The notes under the pieces are model-generated. The model was not told the DNA's origin, did not search any database, and saw only the letters and a program-made list of their open reading frames with translations. Of a stretch of 64,000 nt of DNA, positions 7,967 to 16,307 are shown piece after piece (position 1 is the stretch's first letter; each line of letters starts with the position of its first letter). The DNA comes from Microcoleus sp. EPA2 (GTDB lineage Bacteria; Cyanobacteriota; Cyanobacteriia; Cyanobacteriales; Microcoleaceae), in contig JAHRFD010000015.1 of assembly GCA_020882975.1 (NCBI GenBank), positions 1 to 64,000 of the forward strand. The letters are read 5' to 3'. The position numbers and the translations under genes are program-made.

Positions 7967-8869
7967 TCACAAAGCAAACATTAATCCATCACAACCAATT
8001 TCAACTCCTTGACTCTCAACTGCTTGTCGCTCAGGAGAATTAGTAACTAGAATTGGATTGGTATTATTGATATGAACTAAAATTTTGCGCAGCCCAGTTA
8101 GTCCTTCAAGCTGCCGCAAACTGCCTTGCTCTCCCGATAAAGGTAAATGTCCCATTTGCAGTGCCGATCGCGCTCCAACACCCAAGGCTGGAAGTTCGTC
8201 ATCAGTCCAAAACGTGCCGTCGATCGCGATGCAATCGCTGGCATTTAAACGGCGCTGCATTGTCTCGTCGATCGCCGCCAATCCCGGTGCATAAGTTAGA
8301 GTTTTACCAGTGCACAGATCGCGAATTGTCAATCCTACACCCCAAACTTCATCCGGCGATCGATCTTCGTTCTGCATATATTTCGGCGGTTTTGTCGAAA
8401 GTGCAAAAGCCTCGACTTCCAGATCGGATGCCAGCGAGATAGAAGCATCTAGAGGCGACCAATCGACACCGCAATAATTTTGCAGTGTCGAAAATAATGG
8501 ATAGCCGGTTGTCAGGGCGAATTTGACTCGATCGGAACTGTAAATTTTTAAAGGATGCGATGATTCCCGCAACAGCATCAACCCAGTCGTATGGTCGATT
8601 TCAGCATCCGTTAAAATGATGCCAGCAAAAGGCAGCGAGCGCCCGTTTTGCGGAGCAAAACAGTTGTGCGTTCTCATTAGTTCAATTTGCTGGCGCACGT
8701 CCGGCGAAGCATTAATTAAAAACCAATCCCCGCCGTTCGATCGAATTGCGATCGATGATTGAGTTAGCGCTGTTGCTTTACCCGATCGACTCGCTTCACA
8801 GCCCCGACAGTGGCAGTTCCATTGGGGAAATCCCCCGCCCGCCGCTGCTCCCAAAATTCTCACGATCAT
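7967..8869 (-). CDS. pqqB: PQQ biosynthesis metallo-hydroxylase PqqB
   Basis: PqqB has a metallo-beta-lactamase fold and hydroxylates the cross-linked Glu-Tyr intermediate. The 300-residue product opens with MIVRILGAAAGGGFPQWNC and the zinc-site CHCRGC (Cys19, Cys21, Cys24). It contains the LTDAEIDHTTGLMLLRE metal-binding segment and ends in a typical ILVHINNTNPIL block. The length matches the family. About 250-270 bp of repeat-rich spacer lie on each side. Confidence 0.95.
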   Translation of the reverse strand: MIVRILGAAAGGGFPQWNCHCRGCEASRSGKATALTQSSIAIRSNGGDWFLINASPDVRQQIELMRTHNCFAPQNGRSLPFAGIILTDAEIDHTTGLMLLRESSHPLKIYSSDRVKFALTTGYPLFSTLQNYCGVDWSPLDASISLASDLEVEAFALSTKPPKYMQNEDRSPDEVWGVGLTIRDLCTGKTLTYAPGLAAIDETMQRRLNASDCIAIDGTFWTDDELPALGVGARSALQMGHLPLSGEQGSLRQLEGLTGLRKILVHINNTNPILVTNSPERQAVESQGVEIGCDGLMFAL

Positions 8870-8931
8870 CTATCAAAATCCGTTAAAAATAAGAATTCAG
8901 CAGCCAGAATTCAGAATAATTCTAACTCCTG

Positions 8932-9103
8932 ATACCAATTTAATCCGTCGTTGCATATATTTCGATCCCCCTCGCATCCCCCTGATAGTCGGGGGACTTT
9001 GAGAAGAATCTTGTCCCATCCGAATGTAGGGGCGGTGCCCCCGTGCCCGCCCTCTTAGTTAGGGGCGATCGGATTCGGGAGCAGCCTCATGAAAAATTGG
9101 TAT
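8932..9103. repeat. MITE-like element between pqqB and the sugar dehydrogenase
   Basis: ATACCAATTT at the left and AAATTGGTAT at the right are inverted ends 172 bp apart. The interior contains another inverted segment (CCCCCTGATAGTCGGGGG) and the GC-rich dispersed repeat copy at 9026-9053. No open frame is present. Confidence 0.6.
9026..9053. repeat. Dispersed GC-rich palindromic repeat, copy 2
   Basis: This is identical to the copy at 6747-6774 and lies inside the larger inverted-repeat element. The following CTCTTAGTT is also shared with copy 1. Confidence 0.8.
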
Positions 9104-9137
9104 GACTCCTGAATTCTGTTGTGTCGATCGACCTCAG

Positions 9138-10364
9138 TTAGCTAGTCGGTTCCAGCCGAATCAATTTACCGTTCGACTCATCTGTGAGAACGTACAGCAA
9201 CCCATCTGGACTTTGGCGCACATCCCGCACCCGCTGCCCGATGCTAATTTCTTCCTGGCTGCGGACATTTCCTGCTGCATCTAGCTCGATCCGGCGCACG
9301 TCTTGAGAAACTAAGCCCCCGGCAAACAGATTTCCCTTCCAAGTCGGAAAACGATCGCCAGTGTAAAACGCCAATCCAGAAGGAGCAGTTGCCGGAGTCC
9401 AAACCACTTTAGGATCTACCATACCGGGGCGCGATCGCTCCTGTGAAATCTCGCCGCCTGTATACTCCTGACTGTGGGTGACGAGCGGCCATCCATAGTT
9501 TTTGCCGGCTTCAGCTAGATTCAATTCATCGCCGCCGCGCGCCCCGTGTTCCGTTACCCAAACTCGTTTTGTTCCCGGATCGAAGGCCAGCCCTTGAATA
9601 TTGCGGTGTCCGTAACTCCAAACAGCCGGATCTGCATTGGCATTTGTTGCCAAGGGATTATCGCGAGGAATTGAACCATCATCGTTTAACCGCACTATTT
9701 TGCCCAGACGGCTGCGTAAATTCTGTGCTTGCTTCCGAATGAGTTGGCCTTCTAGCTGCACCGGTGGATTTCCGCCATCTCCGATCGCGACTAACATGGT
9801 GCCATCTGGCAGCCACTGGATGCGCGATCCAAAATGTTGCGTACCCGACTTGACTTGAGACACCTCGAAGATGACGCGCAAATCCTGCAAAGCTTTGCCG
9901 TCAAATCTGGCTCTGGCAATGCGAGTCCGATTGGCATCGGCGGTGCCGGAGGCGTAAGTCAGATACACAAATCGATTTTCGGCAAATTTAGGATGAAGGG
10001 AAACATCCATCAATCCACCTTGGCCTGATGACATTACGGACGGCACTCCCGCGATCGGAGTTGGTTCCAACACCCCATTTTTCAGCAACCGCAGTCGCCC
10101 TGCTTTTTCCGAAATCAACATACTGCCATCGGGCAGCCATGCCATGCCCCAGGGGCGTTCTAACCCTTCCGCGACCGTTGCTTGCTTGAACCCCTGAGCC
10201 GTGCTGCTTGAAGATACTGCTTGAACGGGCGATGCTTCAGCAGTAGGGGCAGCAGTAGGGGCAACAGCAGCCGTATTTGGGGGAGCGACAGAACAAGCTG
10301 CGATCGTGATTCCAGCACTTGCCAGCCCAATCCTCAGAATTGAGTGTTTTATCAACAAAAGCAT
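9138..10364 (-). CDS. PQQ-dependent soluble aldose sugar dehydrogenase, lipoprotein
   Basis: The 408-residue product belongs to the glucose/sorbosone dehydrogenase (Asd/YliI) beta-propeller family. It oxidises aldoses with PQQ as cofactor, most likely at the cell surface or in the periplasm. Recognisable blocks are LERPWGMAWLPDGSMLI, FGSRIQWLPDGTMLVAIGDG, YGHRNIQGLAFDP and WVTEHGARGGDELN. The chosen ATG gives a signal peptide with lipobox IAAC (Cys24), followed by an Ala/Pro/Thr linker. A longer reading from 10451 would overlap pqqA and is rejected. It lies 14 bp after pqqA and directly before the PQQ synthesis genes, so cofactor and consumer are co-expressed. Confidence 0.9.
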   Translation of the reverse strand: MLLLIKHSILRIGLASAGITIAACSVAPPNTAAVAPTAAPTAEASPVQAVSSSSTAQGFKQATVAEGLERPWGMAWLPDGSMLISEKAGRLRLLKNGVLEPTPIAGVPSVMSSGQGGLMDVSLHPKFAENRFVYLTYASGTADANRTRIARARFDGKALQDLRVIFEVSQVKSGTQHFGSRIQWLPDGTMLVAIGDGGNPPVQLEGQLIRKQAQNLRSRLGKIVRLNDDGSIPRDNPLATNANADPAVWSYGHRNIQGLAFDPGTKRVWVTEHGARGGDELNLAEAGKNYGWPLVTHSQEYTGGEISQERSRPGMVDPKVVWTPATAPSGLAFYTGDRFPTWKGNLFAGGLVSQDVRRIELDAAGNVRSQEEISIGQRVRDVRQSPDGLLYVLTDESNGKLIRLEPTS

Positions 10365-10378
10365 GATAGTTATGACTC

Positions 10379-10543
10379 CTATTGCTGGTTGTAGATATAG
10401 GCGGTGACTTCCAAACACAAATCGAATTCTTCGAGCTCTGGTTTTTCCCAATCTTCAGAAGTGCGGATCGGTTGGCGAGATTCAGGGCGATCGTCGCTAG
10501 CTGAATTTTGCTGTGAGGTTTGAGATTGGTTTTGCGTTGCCAT
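10379..10543 (-). CDS. pqqA: PQQ precursor peptide PqqA, N-terminally extended
   Basis: The 54-residue peptide ends with WEKPELEEFDLCLEVTAYIY plus NQQ. This aligns with the classical PqqA WKKP...LEVTLYISNR, including the Glu-x-x-x-Tyr pair that becomes PQQ. Classical PqqA is about 23-29 residues. Here roughly 30 polar residues rich in Gln, Ser and Thr precede the conserved part. The ATG at 10541-10543 follows AGGAG by 7 nt, which decides the start. It is first in the PQQ cluster and 14 bp from the dehydrogenase. Confidence 0.88.
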   Translation of the reverse strand: MATQNQSQTSQQNSASDDRPESRQPIRTSEDWEKPELEEFDLCLEVTAYIYNQQ

Positions 10544-10988
10544 GAAAATTCTCCTAAAACTTAAAGCTGTGTTCGGAGCGTGCTTGATGCTGTTGCAACT
10601 TCCAGTTATATCGCAAAATCTAAAAAAAGATCGGCCTATCAAAAGGATGAACTCGCGATCGAGAACAGTCGATCCTTTGTCTTTCGCAAGGACTCATGGG
10701 CGATAAAAGCTTCATCTATTATTGACAGAAAAACTGGTTTACAAGCTGCTACTGTACTTGATCAACCTGGAATACGCTGTATGTAGTAAATCCTACAGAA
10801 GTAAGCTTTCTAATATCTTAAGCTTCAGCGGTATTTCGCATACAGGATTATGCACACTACACAAGAGCGATCGTGCAATTCTGCGTTTGTATTGCCTCGA
10901 ATGGGAACAGACAGTTACACATCCTGAATGCTATCTGTCCGGTTTGGGCCCGCAAAACGCGCTTGGGTAGTGCCCAGAGGCCGCAATT
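10544..10988. other. Upstream region of the PQQ cluster
   Basis: No gene is visible on either strand. It must hold the promoter for pqqA, but I could not identify a convincing -35/-10 pair. The Rieske oxygenase remnant begins near its right end. Confidence 0.3.
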
Positions 10989-11234
10989 TTGACAAAGATA
11001 CACCTCTGCAAGACACGCTGGACTTTAATTAACCATCAAGTGTTTGGCGAAGATAAGGACATTGTTGAAGAACAGTATCCCGAAGATTTACCTCGCGCGC
11101 TGCAAGATGAAGTCCACATTGCCGGGGATAAAAGCTCGATCGCCTATCGCTTGCGGATTGGCGGCATTGGGTCTAGGACGATCGTTTACCGCCTAACTCC
11201 TATCTCAATTAAATTTCGGAGATCCAAACCATGA
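10989..11234 (+). pseudogene. Rieske-type ring-hydroxylating oxygenase, C-terminal remnant
   Basis: The segment VFGEDKDIVEEQYPEDLPRA followed by EVHIAGDKSSIAYRLRI resembles the C-terminus of cyanobacterial pheophorbide-oxygenase-like Rieske enzymes, where a VxEEDxxVVExQRPEELP block is followed by the ELHI...SLxYR block. The Rieske and mononuclear iron domains are missing and no genuine start is seen. The last 25 codons look unrelated. It is a relic. Confidence 0.6.
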
Positions 11235-11419
11235 GCGCTGATTTAGAATTTCAAAAACCAATTCCACCAAAGCAATCCTACACAGGTTGGCAAGCAGCAC
11301 TGGCAGAGTTCTTTCAGTTTGATTTCTACAAAACCAATTTCAGAACAGAGACGCTCGCGGGAATCACCACCTTCATGACGATGGGATATATCTTAGTCTT
11401 GACATACTCCCCGGCGTGA
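11231..11419 (+). pseudogene. NCS2-family (AzgA-like) purine permease, N-terminal stub cut by an IS element
   Basis: The frame has an intact front: GGAG is 9 nt before the ATG, and the product includes FQFDFYKTNFRTETLAGITT and FMTMGYILV, the conserved N-terminus and first membrane segment of NCS2 guanine/hypoxanthine permeases. After about 58 residues it runs into the right end of the TnpB element. The remaining permease sequence is not found beyond the element. The insertion was therefore accompanied by a deletion, and the gene is dead. Confidence 0.75.
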
Positions 11420-11560
11420 ACGCACGGGGATTCTTGACACTTCACGGAGATGTGCCACAAGTGGTCTTACCTTCTCTCTGTGTCCGAAAGCGAGTCGTGG
11501 CAATGCCCTATCCCGACTTGATTTATATTTCTTGCTGCGTTCAAATCCCTATCTTGATGT
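11400..11560 (-). ncRNA. Possible TnpB omega-RNA (reRNA)
   Basis: By analogy with ISDra2, the guide RNA of TnpB is made from the 3' end of tnpB and the element's right end, with the guide read into the flank. The position, the terminal hairpin and the orientation fit. This is an inference from element architecture only, and the limits are approximate. Confidence 0.3.
11408..11430. repeat. Right-end subterminal hairpin of the IS200/IS605-type element
   Basis: TCCCCG (11408-11413) pairs with CGGGGA (11425-11430) over an 11-nt loop. This is the usual subterminal hairpin of IS200/IS605 ends. It lies about 37 bp beyond the tnpB stop and at the break point of the permease stub. Confidence 0.65.
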
Positions 11561-12594
11561 GTACCGCAGTTTAAACAGATTAACTCTCGAATTGAAAGGT
11601 CTAATTTGCCCCATTTAAACCCGCAATCTGAGCAAGTTTGGCTTGTAGGTTCCCAACGGCTGATTACCCTCAATTCTCTGCCCAATTTCTCAGATTTACC
11701 CTCACATAGCACCCTAAATTCATACCAGCCTTGCTGACTGATAGCCCTTGCAAGTTTGCGGTTTTTGACCATTCCCGATACATTCAAATCTTCTAAAACA
11801 ATCACTTGGTTATCGTTGACTATTTTAGTAGACAGTTTGTGCAGGAAGTCTTTGCGGGTGTCTGCTATTTGGTTGTGCAGTTTAGCAATTTGGAGGCGTG
11901 TTTTATTTCGGCGTTTTGAGCTGACGGGCTGGCGAGCTAGCTGGCGTTGCAGTCCACGAATTTTCCGGTCTAACTTTTTATAGCTAGGGCTTTTTGCTTG
12001 TTCGCCATTGCTCATCACTGCAAAGGTTTTAATACCTAAGTCGATGCCGATACTTGGATTCTTAGCTTCAACTTGAACTGGCTCAACTTCTACAACAAAG
12101 CTCAAGAAATAGCGATTTGCCAGGTCTTTGATTACCGTGACTGAACTAGGTGTCGATGGTAATTTTCTCGACCAGACTGGATTAACAATTCCAATCTTGG
12201 CTAAGTAAACTCCATTACCTTTAAAGGAAAACCCTCCCATTCTCAAACGTGCAGATTGGCTGTTTGTTTTTTTTTTGAACTTAGGATATCCGACTTTACG
12301 ACCTTTTCTCTTTCCTTTACAGGAGTTGAAAAAGTTCAAGAAAGCAATATCTAAATCGGCAACCGACTGTTGCAATGGAATACAGGACACTTCCCCTAAC
12401 CAAGCTCTTTCTTTAGTGTTTTTGGCTTGAGTGATAACTATTTTTTGAAGCTCCGCCGAACTTGGTTTTTTTTCGGATTGCTTGCAGAGTGCAAGAGCAT
12501 CGTTCCAAACTACCCGAACGCAGCCAAACAACTGAGCCAGGCTCTGTTGCTGTTGGTTGGTCGGGTAGAATCTGTAGCGAAATCTTGCTTTCAT
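11467..12594 (-). CDS. tnpB: TnpB, RNA-guided nuclease of an IS200/IS605-type element
   Basis: The 375-residue product starts MKARFRYRFYPTNQQQ, the usual TnpB N-terminus, so the ATG at 12592-12594 is preferred over an in-frame start 30 bp upstream. The RuvC residues are present: Asp in GIDLGIKTFAV, Glu in VLEDLNVSGM and Asp in DRDLNAARN. A CxxC...CxxC zinc finger lies between the last two (CSDCGFKWG...CLNCG). No TnpA gene is present, so this copy would need a transposase in trans. All nuclease residues are intact. Confidence 0.93.
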   Translation of the reverse strand: MKARFRYRFYPTNQQQQSLAQLFGCVRVVWNDALALCKQSEKKPSSAELQKIVITQAKNTKERAWLGEVSCIPLQQSVADLDIAFLNFFNSCKGKRKGRKVGYPKFKKKTNSQSARLRMGGFSFKGNGVYLAKIGIVNPVWSRKLPSTPSSVTVIKDLANRYFLSFVVEVEPVQVEAKNPSIGIDLGIKTFAVMSNGEQAKSPSYKKLDRKIRGLQRQLARQPVSSKRRNKTRLQIAKLHNQIADTRKDFLHKLSTKIVNDNQVIVLEDLNVSGMVKNRKLARAISQQGWYEFRVLCEGKSEKLGRELRVISRWEPTSQTCSDCGFKWGKLDLSIRELICLNCGTHQDRDLNAARNINQVGIGHCHDSLSDTERR

Positions 12595-12978
12595 AGCTTG
12601 TGCTAAAATTGGCCTGTTACTCAATTATATACAACGGATTTGATATTACCCGGCTCAGGCGATATCCAACTGCTAGGTTTGAATCACTTATATCAAGTTC
12701 GATCTCCCTGATATCTTGCAGCAATGTCAATCAGGGAATTTTTTGTGCGGTCGGACGGGTTTATCCTCCCAACTTTCGATCGCTTTAATTTCTACCTTAA
12801 TAAGTTAACTACCAGCCGGGAAGTCCGTCGGTATATTTAGAGGGGATTAAGAGGTTTTTGAATGCCCAGCATAGGGCTTAAATATAATGCTTGTGGAGAC
12901 AATTTTGAGATAAATGCAAGGTCTTTAGCCCTGGAAACGATATTTTTGTATTTCTAAATCACAGGGCTTCATCACCAA
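12595..12978. other. Left flank of the TnpB element and intergenic region before chaN
   Basis: No gene is visible. The element's left end must lie here but its exact edge cannot be fixed. A terminator-like hairpin at 12705-12744 is described separately. Confidence 0.3.
12705..12744 (+). terminator. Terminator-like hairpin
   Basis: TCCCTGAT (12705-12712) pairs with ATCAGGGA (12730-12737) and is followed by a TTTTTT run. It may have ended the disrupted permease transcript. Confidence 0.4.
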
Positions 12979-13863
12979 TTAATGTTTCCAGATATAGTCG
13001 GCAATGGGTTTGTCTGCGGAAAAAGGAGAGAAGGAAGTCTCTGTAGGCAAATTAAATAAGACCGATCGCGCTTTTACCGAACCAACTCCCAAACGCCTTT
13101 CTACACGGCTAGGAATCCCATGACCATAAACCAGATGTCCTGTCCCCGCTAACACTACAACTTGATAATCGGGATTCGTTTTGACAAATTCAGCTATTTT
13201 TTCAGCCATTGTTTCATCCCACAAAATTTGAGCTTGCAAAAATCTTTCAAAGGCGTTACTATTTCCCAGCTCTGCTTTTTGATGTTGTTGGTAAATCTCT
13301 AGTAACATTTTTCGATAGGCGACGTTATCAGTGCGGATTTCTGCGAGTGGTGGAATGTGCTTTTTTTCATCGGGAGTGAGGCTTTCTAAACCTTGGGTGG
13401 CAACTTTTCTCGTTACTTCTGTTGGTGTGTTTAATGCCAGAAGTTGCAGTTTATTTTCTTTTGCCAATCGCACAATCGGCGCGTAATATTCCCACGGAAA
13501 ACGCCATCTTTGATTGTATTCTGTTTGCTCAATCAATTCCTCTTCTGTGAGTTTACCTGCTACATATTGGTCTAGTACGCTTTGGAAGGGGCGCTGAAAC
13601 ATTTCAAGGGCGATCGCAATTTTCGGGTTTTGTCGCTGCATTTCTCGGATAATCACCAGTTGAGCTTGATGGTCTTCGATGCGATCGTGGGTTTCTCCCA
13701 GATAGACGACTCTTGCCTTTACCAACTGTTGCATAATCTCAGAGTTGGTATAAATCTGCTCTGACTGAGGGCTGGCTGTCGGTTCCGCGGTGGCTGCACT
13801 GCTACACAATAAAAAAATACTGAGCGATAGGGCGCACAGTTTGATGAGTTTGGTTGTTTTCAT
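12979..13863 (-). CDS. ChaN-family haem-iron-binding protein
   Basis: The 294-residue product has a Sec signal peptide (LCALSLSIFLLCSSAATA). The DUF399/ChaN domain follows, with VVYLGETHDRIEDHQ, ALEMFQRPFQSVLDQY and VVLAGTGHLVYGHGIP. ChaN proteins bind haem through conserved Tyr/His residues and are linked to iron uptake. The gene stands alone, and I see no Fur-box-like sequence that I would defend. Confidence 0.88.
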   Translation of the reverse strand: MKTTKLIKLCALSLSIFLLCSSAATAEPTASPQSEQIYTNSEIMQQLVKARVVYLGETHDRIEDHQAQLVIIREMQRQNPKIAIALEMFQRPFQSVLDQYVAGKLTEEELIEQTEYNQRWRFPWEYYAPIVRLAKENKLQLLALNTPTEVTRKVATQGLESLTPDEKKHIPPLAEIRTDNVAYRKMLLEIYQQHQKAELGNSNAFERFLQAQILWDETMAEKIAEFVKTNPDYQVVVLAGTGHLVYGHGIPSRVERRLGVGSVKARSVLFNLPTETSFSPFSADKPIADYIWKH

Positions 13864-14413
13864 ACAAATATTATCCCTTTTTTCTCGATCGCAGGCAGTG
13901 CCAGACTCTAGTATTTTAACTTCATGGCCACCAGCTCATGATTAATAATCCTTTACCTTCTGTCCTCTTGCTGCTACCTTTATTTGTAAAGTTTAGTTGC
14001 AGGTACTTGCACTTTTCAAGCTAGGTGCTAAATTAACAATATGAAGCAAACAAACAGCTTCTCTGACAGATGCCACAGCGAAGTTCAAAATTGAATATTA
14101 AGGAGTAAAACGCTGTTTAATCTCAAATCTGTCTCATCAAAAGTCAATAGCAGCACCCACCAACAAAGCTGATAATTCCTCAAATAATTAGAGGGAGCAA
14201 TGCCAAGGAATTTCTTAATTTATGGCAACTCCGTATCGAAGTTGAAAAAAGAGGAAATCCCTCGCTAGATCTGGTTAGGTGCTGTTGTTGTGAACACAGC
14301 TTTTCGGTTGAGGATGTTGTTGGTAGTAGAGATAGATCCAAAGCATCGGGATTACCCTGCCTAGCCTAGTAACTAGAAAGTTTTATCTAGCAGGAAAACC
14401 CCAACATTTTTTT
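13864..14413. other. 550-bp gap without a recognisable gene
   Basis: Both strands contain only very short frames, such as a 17-codon ATG frame at 14041. No hairpin terminator or known RNA motif was recognised. The GC content looks like that of the other intergenic DNA here. Confidence 0.3.
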
Positions 14414-14689
14414 TTAACCCCAAGTGCGGGAATGCGATCGATAATCAGGACAGTCGATCGCCTCTTCCGACAAGGCTATTGTAGGGCGAACGGGACACTT
14501 GAGGTGGTAGTCGCCAGTAAAAAATACACAATTAGCACAAGGGATTTGGTGCATACGTTGGGCTCGGTGCAGGGAGTCGGTGACAGCACGGCCAATACTT
14601 GAAAATAGCATAAACATTAAGCCCCAGGCAGACACAAAACACAGGGGGACTAAAACAGGCTGTATTGTCTTAATCAAAAAGTAAAGCAT
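14414..14689 (-). CDS. Small membrane protein with a four-cysteine C-terminal domain
   Basis: The 91-residue product has one strongly hydrophobic N-terminal segment (about residues 8-32, VLVPLCFVSAWGLMFMLF). A soluble tail with four cysteines follows (CANCVFF...YHLKCPVRP...AIDCPDY), suggesting a metal site or disulfides on the cytoplasmic or lumenal face. It looks like a conserved cyanobacterial protein of unknown function. It is divergent from the peroxiredoxin gene 168 bp away. Confidence 0.7.
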   Translation of the reverse strand: MLYFLIKTIQPVLVPLCFVSAWGLMFMLFSSIGRAVTDSLHRAQRMHQIPCANCVFFTGDYHLKCPVRPTIALSEEAIDCPDYRSHSRTWG

Positions 14690-14857
14690 AGAAATATTAC
14701 GATTGTGGTAGAAACAGCGTACATATAAACCATCTGGATAGTCAAATTGGCGATCGCAGGACCAAAAAGTTTAAAATCATGTAAAGTTCGATCGAGAAAC
14801 CGGACCCTTGTGAGATGATAGAGAACCGTCCTTAAATACAATTAGAGGAAATCAGTT

Positions 14858-15496
14858 ATGTCTCTGCGATTAGGCGATACAGTTCCCAACTTTACCCAAG
14901 CATCCTCCGAAGGAGAAATCAATTTCTACGACTGGGCTGGAGATAGCTGGGTTGTGTTGTTTTCCCACCCCAAGGATTATACTCCAGTGTGCACTACAGA
15001 ACTAGGTGCAGTGGCCCGTCTCAAGTCTGAATTTGACAAGCGCGGTGTCAAAACCATTGCTCTGAGTGTCGATGATGTAGATTCTCACATGGGCTGGATT
15101 AAAGATATTGAGGAAACTCAAAAAGTCACCCTCAATTATCCAATTTTAGCAGATGGCGATCGCAAAGTCTCAGACATTTACGATATGATCCATCCTAACT
15201 CGTTAAATAACTTAACAATCCGCACTGTTTTTGTAATTGACCCGCAAAAGAAATTGCGTTTGAGCATTACTTACCCAGCGAGTACGGGACGGAATTTCAA
15301 TGAAATTCTGCGGGTAATTGATTCCTTGCAACTTACGGACAAATATAGCGTTGCTACTCCCGTAGATTGGAAAGACGGCGACGATTGCGTAATTGTACCT
15401 TCCATTACCGACCCCCAAGAGTTAGCCGAGAAATTTCCCAAAGGTTACACCCCAGTTAAGCCTTATTTACGGATGACTCCTCAGCCAAATAAATAG
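14858..15496 (+). CDS. 1-Cys peroxiredoxin (Prx6 type)
   Basis: The 212-residue enzyme reduces peroxides through a single peroxidatic cysteine. The active-site block FSHPKDYTPVCTTELG holds Pro38, Thr42 and Cys45. The long C-terminal extension (VIVPSITDPQELAEKFPKGY) is characteristic of the Prx6 class, and no resolving cysteine is evident. AGAGGAA precedes the ATG. The gene is monocistronic as far as can be seen. Confidence 0.93.
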   Translation: MSLRLGDTVPNFTQASSEGEINFYDWAGDSWVVLFSHPKDYTPVCTTELGAVARLKSEFDKRGVKTIALSVDDVDSHMGWIKDIEETQKVTLNYPILADGDRKVSDIYDMIHPNSLNNLTIRTVFVIDPQKKLRLSITYPASTGRNFNEILRVIDSLQLTDKYSVATPVDWKDGDDCVIVPSITDPQELAEKFPKGYTPVKPYLRMTPQPNK

Positions 15497-15596
15497 GTTT
15501 AATTTACCCACAGGTTTGTAGTAGGGACGACAGTCCTTACTACAAACATAAAAATTGCACTATTGTCTTAACAATTGAGATTTGAGGAAAGGCAAA

Positions 15597-16181
15597 ATGC
15601 TGTCATCAACAATCGTATTGCGAATACCGCCAAAATTGCAAATGACAGACGACCAGTTTTTTGAGTTCTGTCAAATCAATAGTGAATTACGCATTGAACG
15701 GAGCAAATCGGGAGAATTGCTAATTATGGCCCCTACGGGTTCGGAGACAGGAAACCGAGAAGGTAATATATTTGGGCCTCTGTGGGTTTGGGCAGAACAA
15801 GATGGTACAGGTTTAGCGTTTACTTCGAGTACAGGATTTACTCTCTCCACAGGTGCAGAAAAGTCGCCGGATGCTGCTTGGATCAAATTGGAAAGATGGA
15901 ATGCTTTGTCACCGGAACAAAAGGAAAAGTTTGCTCCTATTTGCCCGGATTTTGTAGTTGAACTCAGGTCTGCTTCTGACAATCTCAAGCCCTTGCAAGA
16001 AAAAATGCAAGAATATATGAGAGAACCGGGAGTGCAGGTAGGATGGTTAATCGATCGCAAAAATCGCAGAGTTTACATTTACCATCCCGGTTTGCCAGAG
16101 GAATGTTTGGAAAATCCGGCGACAGTCAGTGGCGATCCCGTTTTACCGGGATTTGTTCTGAATATGAGTAAAGTTTGGTAG
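15597..16181 (+). CDS. Uma2-family (DUF820) putative endonuclease
   Basis: This 194-residue protein belongs to the very abundant cyanobacterial DUF820/Uma2 family with a PD-(D/E)xK-like fold. Landmarks are FFEFCQINSELRIERSKSGE, SPDAAWIKLERW and CPDFVVELRS, and the end block VGWLIDRKNRRVYIY is typical. The ATG at 15597 follows GAGGAAAGG, and an upstream TTG is less likely. Members are often mobile, and no function in this organism can be assigned. Confidence 0.85.
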   Translation: MLSSTIVLRIPPKLQMTDDQFFEFCQINSELRIERSKSGELLIMAPTGSETGNREGNIFGPLWVWAEQDGTGLAFTSSTGFTLSTGAEKSPDAAWIKLERWNALSPEQKEKFAPICPDFVVELRSASDNLKPLQEKMQEYMREPGVQVGWLIDRKNRRVYIYHPGLPEECLENPATVSGDPVLPGFVLNMSKVW

Positions 16182-16307
16182 GAGTTGAATCGTGCTGATT
16201 CCCCAACCCATTCGTCAGATTTCAGAACTATAATTAGTAATAAAGTTTCAGTTCGAGAAACCTGTGGAATCGAAAAGTTCACAGGAAACAACTTAGGTAA
16301 ACTCAGC

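Noticed and set aside
10365-10451. Upstream extension of the sugar dehydrogenase start
   Set aside because: It would overlap pqqA by 73 bp and destroy the lipoprotein signal. The ATG at 10364 follows AGGAGT.
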